Of a stretch of DNA of 16,117 bases, positions 12,826 to 16,117 are shown one piece after another; positions within the stretch are counted from its first letter, which is position 1, and the number at the start of each line of letters is the position of its first letter. The position numbers and the translations under genes are program-made. Where the stretch lies: NCBI GenBank assembly GCA_002498455.1, contig DAHO01000098.1:1-16117 (forward strand), given 5' to 3'. The notes below the pieces were generated by a model. It did no database searches. It was given only the letters and a program-made list of their open reading frames with translations, and had not been told where the DNA came from. This DNA is from Euryarchaeota archaeon UBA602 (GTDB lineage Archaea; Thermoplasmatota; Poseidoniia; Poseidoniales; Thalassarchaeaceae).

Positions 12826-15057
12826 ATGATGTCTGATTCAGCAGATATTGGCGCATTTTTGACAGAGGGAGACCGTTCCCTGCACATCCTATTTGGATCT
12901 CAGAGTGGAAACTCAGAGGATCTCGCTTCAAAGATTGGCAAGAAGTCTGCTGCCTATGGGCTCTCTGCAACGGTTCACGATATGGATGGTTTTGACCTTG
13001 CATCACTTTCGAAAATGTCCCGTGTACTGATTGTGTGTTCGACGTGGGGTGAAGGTGAGCAACCCGACAATGCTGAAGATTTGTGGCAGGCTGCTAATGC
13101 TGAAGGAGCCCCTAGTTTGGCTAAAACCCACTTTTCTGTTTGTGCATTGGGCGACACCAGCTACGATTTGTTTTGTGAATCTGGAAAACAATGGGATACC
13201 CGATTCGGGGAGCTTGGAGGCACTCGACTAGTTGATCGTGTTGACTGTGATGTTGATTACGAGCCACCGGCTGCCACATGGACCGATTCAGTACTTTCGC
13301 ACATGGCCGCTGTTGATGGTTCCGGAGTTTTCCAAGCAGCGATGGTCGACCCCATCGCTCAAGCAATCGCAAGTGGAGGTGGTATCAGTCAAAAGTCGAA
13401 AGCCGCAGCACCAGCCGCAGCCTCTGCTCCAACTGTGGACGCAGGTGAACTGCAAGAATTGATGTCCGGTGATCGTGATATCCACATCCTGTTCGGTAGC
13501 CAATCCGGAAACGCTGAGGGCCTGTGCGCATTAATCGCCAAGAAGGCCGCAGATTTCGGCCTGGTCGGGCATGTTCATGATATGGATGGTTTTGATTTGG
13601 CCAGTCTGTCGGGGATGAAGCGAGTCCTCATCGCATGTTCAACATGGGGAGAAGGTGAACAACCCGACAACGCTGAGGCATTGTTCCAAGCCGCCTCTGG
13701 TGCCGGTAAAATCCTCTCGAACACCCACTTCTCAGTCTGCGCTTTGGGTGACACCAGTTACGAATTCTTCTGCCAGTCAGGAAAAGAATGGGATGAAGTC
13801 CTCGAAACCATGGGAGGGACCCGGATTTTTGACCGCGTCGACTGCGATGTCGATTACGATGCACCTGCCTCTACATGGATGCTCGAGACACTGTCTCGAA
13901 TTGCCTGTGTCGATGACAGCGGCACATTCAACGAAGAATTGGTTGAACAAATGGCACAGTTCGCAGCAGGTGACGCTACATCCGCTGCCAGCGGAGACGT
14001 TGCAACGGTCGTCTTGCCTGAAATTCAACTCGAAGCCACCGTATTCCGCTACGATGCGGATACTGGAGAACGAGGCACCGACACTTGGGCTTGTAATATT
14101 CCTGGTCACTACAGTGTGATGGATCTACTACGTTCACTGAAAGCCACACAAGATGGCTCACTCACGTTCCGTGACGGTGCAGAAAACGATCCAATGACAG
14201 GAGTTTGCATCAATGGGCGCCTGGTCCTACCCGGCTTGACTCGTCTTTGCGATGTTGTCCGTGACAAGGGCATGGGGGCTAGATTGAGTATTGAACCGGT
14301 AGCAGCATACGATGTCATTCGAGACTTGGTGGTCGACTACTCCACATTCGACAAACATCGGGCAAACAGTAAGCCTTGGTTCGTGAGTGGACATCGAGAA
14401 GGCAGTTACGTTGGCAAAGTCGTCATGGGTACCATGGATGCTGTTGTGGCCTCAGAGATCCACAAGAGCAACGACATTGTCAGTCCACAATTGCTCCATG
14501 CAGCAAGTGATGCCACTCCACATAATCGGGCTTACATTGGCCCAGCCATGATTACACATTTGTGGAATCGTTCGTGTGACCCTCGTATTTCCGATAAATC
14601 ACGTACGGGGATTATCGAATCCTTGGCTGCCAAAAACGGAGTCAAAGCTGAAACCGATCTCGCCAGTATTCATCGACAAGGTGCCATGGGTGCGAATGCG
14701 GCAAAGTCAGTGCTTGAAGCCAAGACTGCCGTACTCGCACACGACGGTTACAACGGTCGTCATGGGAAGCATGTTTGGTGGTACACATGGTCAATCAAGA
14801 GCAGTGGAAAGGTCAATGAGACCACGCTCTATAGAACTGTCCTGGGCCCAATTGGACTGTTGAGTAACGCCCTTTCGGGAGTCTCAGCCCGAATGATTGG
14901 CGGATTCACTCGAACGGGGCGACCCATGTTCAATGGGCTGCTTGGGATGATCGCTCCTCCCGCAGGAATCGGAAAGATGCCGAAGCAATTCAATTCAGCC
15001 GTGACCAATCACCACGAAGTTGTTTCAATCTTCAATGAAATGGATGGTCGGTTCTAA
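12826..15057 (+). CDS. Twin-flavodoxin / SdhB-like fusion lacking all Fe-S cluster cysteines
   Basis: This 743-residue fusion has two flavodoxin domains (about 17-170 and 217-368) in exact 200-residue register. Each has an intact CysJ/MioC-like FMN site: phosphate loop GSQSGN (24-29, 224-229), the loop CSTWGEGEQPDNAE and the loop ALGDTSY. An Ala/Pro linker separates them. Residues ~402-633 align along their length with the SdhB/FrdB iron-sulfur subunit (VFRYDADTG, DGSLTFR, VIRDLVVDYSTF, YIGPAMITHLW, ANAAKSVLEAK). The cluster cysteines are all gone: the [2Fe-2S] loop (449-470), the CxxCxxC-CP segment (552-566) and the last cysteine segment (606-624) contain none in ligand positions. Only C423, C461, C475 and C584 remain, scattered. 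About 105 C-terminal residues are unassigned. The TAATG overlap couples it to the CCG-domain gene. An FMN-based electron-transfer subunit is inferred; the partner is unknown. Confidence 0.85.
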   Translation: MMSDSADIGAFLTEGDRSLHILFGSQSGNSEDLASKIGKKSAAYGLSATVHDMDGFDLASLSKMSRVLIVCSTWGEGEQPDNAEDLWQAANAEGAPSLAKTHFSVCALGDTSYDLFCESGKQWDTRFGELGGTRLVDRVDCDVDYEPPAATWTDSVLSHMAAVDGSGVFQAAMVDPIAQAIASGGGISQKSKAAAPAAASAPTVDAGELQELMSGDRDIHILFGSQSGNAEGLCALIAKKAADFGLVGHVHDMDGFDLASLSGMKRVLIACSTWGEGEQPDNAEALFQAASGAGKILSNTHFSVCALGDTSYEFFCQSGKEWDEVLETMGGTRIFDRVDCDVDYDAPASTWMLETLSRIACVDDSGTFNEELVEQMAQFAAGDATSAASGDVATVVLPEIQLEATVFRYDADTGERGTDTWACNIPGHYSVMDLLRSLKATQDGSLTFRDGAENDPMTGVCINGRLVLPGLTRLCDVVRDKGMGARLSIEPVAAYDVIRDLVVDYSTFDKHRANSKPWFVSGHREGSYVGKVVMGTMDAVVASEIHKSNDIVSPQLLHAASDATPHNRAYIGPAMITHLWNRSCDPRISDKSRTGIIESLAAKNGVKAETDLASIHRQGAMGANAAKSVLEAKTAVLAHDGYNGRHGKHVWWYTWSIKSSGKVNETTLYRTVLGPIGLLSNALSGVSARMIGGFTRTGRPMFNGLLGMIAPPAGIGKMPKQFNSAVTNHHEVVSIFNEMDGRF

Positions 15058-15917
15058 TGCCGCTTCGATATGCGTATCACCCCGGAAACGTTGCTCACAG
15101 CAACGCTATTGAGGTCGCAGATACCATGCCTGCAGCAGCAGAGTCATTGGGCATCGAATTGGTTAATCTTGACGCTGCCACCAGTTGTGGTGCAGGTATT
15201 ATCCGTCAAGCGAATGCGGACTTACAAGTGGTACTGAACGCACGTACACTGGCACAAGCAGAGGCACTCGGCCTTGACATCATTACACCCTGTGCAACCA
15301 CTGCAGCCACTCTGCATGAAGATTTGACATCTCTTCGCAATGACAGCAAATTGATGACCAAGACAAACGATATTCTTCAGCGGAATTGTGGTTTGAATCT
15401 GACAGGTGAAGTCAATGTCCACCACTTGTTGCATGTCATTGTCGATGAAATCGGCATTGAGAAATTAGCTAAATCCGTCAAGAACCCCTTCGGATTCAGA
15501 ATTGCTGGGTACTATGGACCCAATATGCAACAAGAGGGTGCCTGCGGTGGAGACGATGTTTTCGACCCAGACTATCTTGAGCAGGTGATTTCTGCCCTCG
15601 GAGGTCAACCTGTTGATTGGACCTCTCGTACTCAATCAGTTGGTGTACCGGGAATTTTCTCAGAAGAAAAAACGGTCCTCAAGCAAACAGCTGCCGTTCT
15701 TTCAGATGCCAAATCAGAAGGTGCAGAGTTGGTAGTCAGCGCCTGCAATCTGTCGCATATGTTGATGGATGTGTATCAAGGAAAAGCCGGTAAGGTTTCT
15801 GGAGAATCAACCAAAATCCCCATTATCCACCTCACTGAATTGCTGGCATTTGGCTTTGGCCATTATGTTGATCGCCTTGCACAATTGCGCACACGCGTCC
15901 TGATTATCGGCGACTAA
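15057..15917 (+). CDS. HdrB/SdhE-like double CCG-domain protein with most cluster cysteines replaced
   Basis: This 286-residue protein is collinear with HdrB (heterodisulfide reductase B), the SdhE-type subunit of archaeal succinate dehydrogenases and the C-terminal half of TfrB. Family anchors are visible: YAYHPG, GIELVNLD, ARTLAQAEALGLDIITPCA, VHHLLHVIVDEIG, RIAGYYG, ALGGQPVDW, LVVSACNLSHMLMD and IPIIHLTELLAFGFG. The CCG motif pattern C / CC / CxxC occurs twice in the family, binding noncubane [4Fe-4S] clusters. Here the ten positions read N11, S43-C44, C79/T82 and P155, S194-V195, C230/S233, so seven of ten cysteines are replaced. Cluster assembly is therefore unlikely. It starts at the TAATG overlap with the upstream fusion gene (ATG 15057), implying translational coupling and a physical complex. 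It shares its terminal bases with the convergent next gene. Confidence 0.84.
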   Translation: MPLRYAYHPGNVAHSNAIEVADTMPAAAESLGIELVNLDAATSCGAGIIRQANADLQVVLNARTLAQAEALGLDIITPCATTAATLHEDLTSLRNDSKLMTKTNDILQRNCGLNLTGEVNVHHLLHVIVDEIGIEKLAKSVKNPFGFRIAGYYGPNMQQEGACGGDDVFDPDYLEQVISALGGQPVDWTSRTQSVGVPGIFSEEKTVLKQTAAVLSDAKSEGAELVVSACNLSHMLMDVYQGKAGKVSGESTKIPIIHLTELLAFGFGHYVDRLAQLRTRVLIIGD

Positions 15918-16117
15918 TCCGTGCCGTGTAAAATTCTCACAATTTGCTGTGCAAGTTGGACTGAAAGTCCTTTGATTTCAACAATCTCATCATCACGGGC
16001 TTTCGATAGTTCAGCAATAGTTGGCCATCGCTCAAGGATTCTTGAGGCCAATGCGGGGCCGACACCGGGTACTTGCTCCAGCATCGATCGTGTGATTCCA
16101 TGACTCTGCTTCCGTTT
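15914..16117 (-). CDS. C-terminal tandem helix-hairpin-helix domain of an XPF/Hef-like nuclease (cut by window edge)
   Basis: The last 67 residues of a minus-strand gene are visible, ending at TAG (15916-15914). They contain two helix-hairpin-helix elements: LEQVPGVGPALASRILERW and a second one around IVEIKGLSVQLAQQIVRIL. This (HhH)2 arrangement at the very C-terminus, preceded by a basic stretch (KRKQSHGITR), is typical of the XPF/Hef/ERCC4 structure-specific endonuclease family, where it binds branched DNA. The ERCC4 nuclease motif is outside the window, so other (HhH)2 proteins remain possible. Its stop codon overlaps the stop codon of the CCG-domain gene, so the two convergent genes share four bases. 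Confidence 0.6.
   Translation of the reverse strand, partial: KRKQSHGITRSMLEQVPGVGPALASRILERWPTIAELSKARDDEIVEIKGLSVQLAQQIVRILHGTD

Noticed and set aside
12826..13930. Flavodoxin domains as part of a CysJ/cytochrome P450 reductase-type diflavin reductase.
   Set aside because: No FAD- or NADPH-binding reductase domain follows; the sequence continues into an SdhB-like region.
14023..15057. The SdhB-like part as a decaying pseudogene.
   Set aside because: The frame is full length without stops, non-cysteine family positions are well kept, it is coupled by TAATG to an intact downstream gene, and the partner shows matching ligand loss.

Overview
The window reads as a chromosomal segment of a planktonic euryarchaeon, most likely a marine group II (Poseidoniales-type) archaeon. 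The archaeal assignment rests on a group II chaperonin (thermosome), an eL41-like mini ribosomal protein, and short TATA boxes about 25 bases upstream of start codons, as in leaderless archaeal transcription. The Poseidoniales placement is inferred from two signal-peptide/C-terminal-anchor surface proteins with small cytosolic tail modules (SAP; LPxGWTMEQW-like); I could not test it by search.

Layout. (1) 1-1600: the 5' part of a membrane PAP2-type phosphatase/phosphotransferase (-), tRNA-Ala (-), a SprT-like zinc protease, tRNA-Arg, a 35-residue eL41-like protein and tRNA-Trp. (2) 1595-6340: an AlkA-type DNA glycosylase (-) divergent from a membrane-anchored subtilase, followed by a class I aminotransferase and a small membrane protein. 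(3) 6284-11009: a multi-pass membrane protein (-) whose 3' end overlaps its neighbour, and a large modular surface protein. (4) 11086-12708: the thermosome. (5) 12826-15917: a two-gene, translationally coupled unit. (6) 15914-16117: the end of an XPF/Hef-like helix-hairpin-helix protein (-).

The remarkable part is region 5. The first gene encodes two intact, near-duplicate CysJ/MioC-like flavodoxin domains fused to a full-length homologue of the succinate dehydrogenase/fumarate reductase iron-sulfur subunit (SdhB). In the SdhB part every cysteine that would ligate the [2Fe-2S], [4Fe-4S] and [3Fe-4S] clusters is gone, although the fold-marking sequence is well kept. The second gene, joined by a TAATG overlap, encodes an HdrB/SdhE-type double CCG-domain protein in which seven of ten canonical cluster cysteines are replaced. 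Both partners have lost their iron-sulfur ligands together while gaining two FMN domains in cis. My inference is an iron-sparing redox module, in which flavodoxin domains replace the electron relay of a complex II- or Hdr-like enzyme. No SdhA-like flavoprotein is in the window.

No CRISPR array, insertion sequence, integrase or rRNA was seen, and no gene-free stretch exceeds 300 bases.
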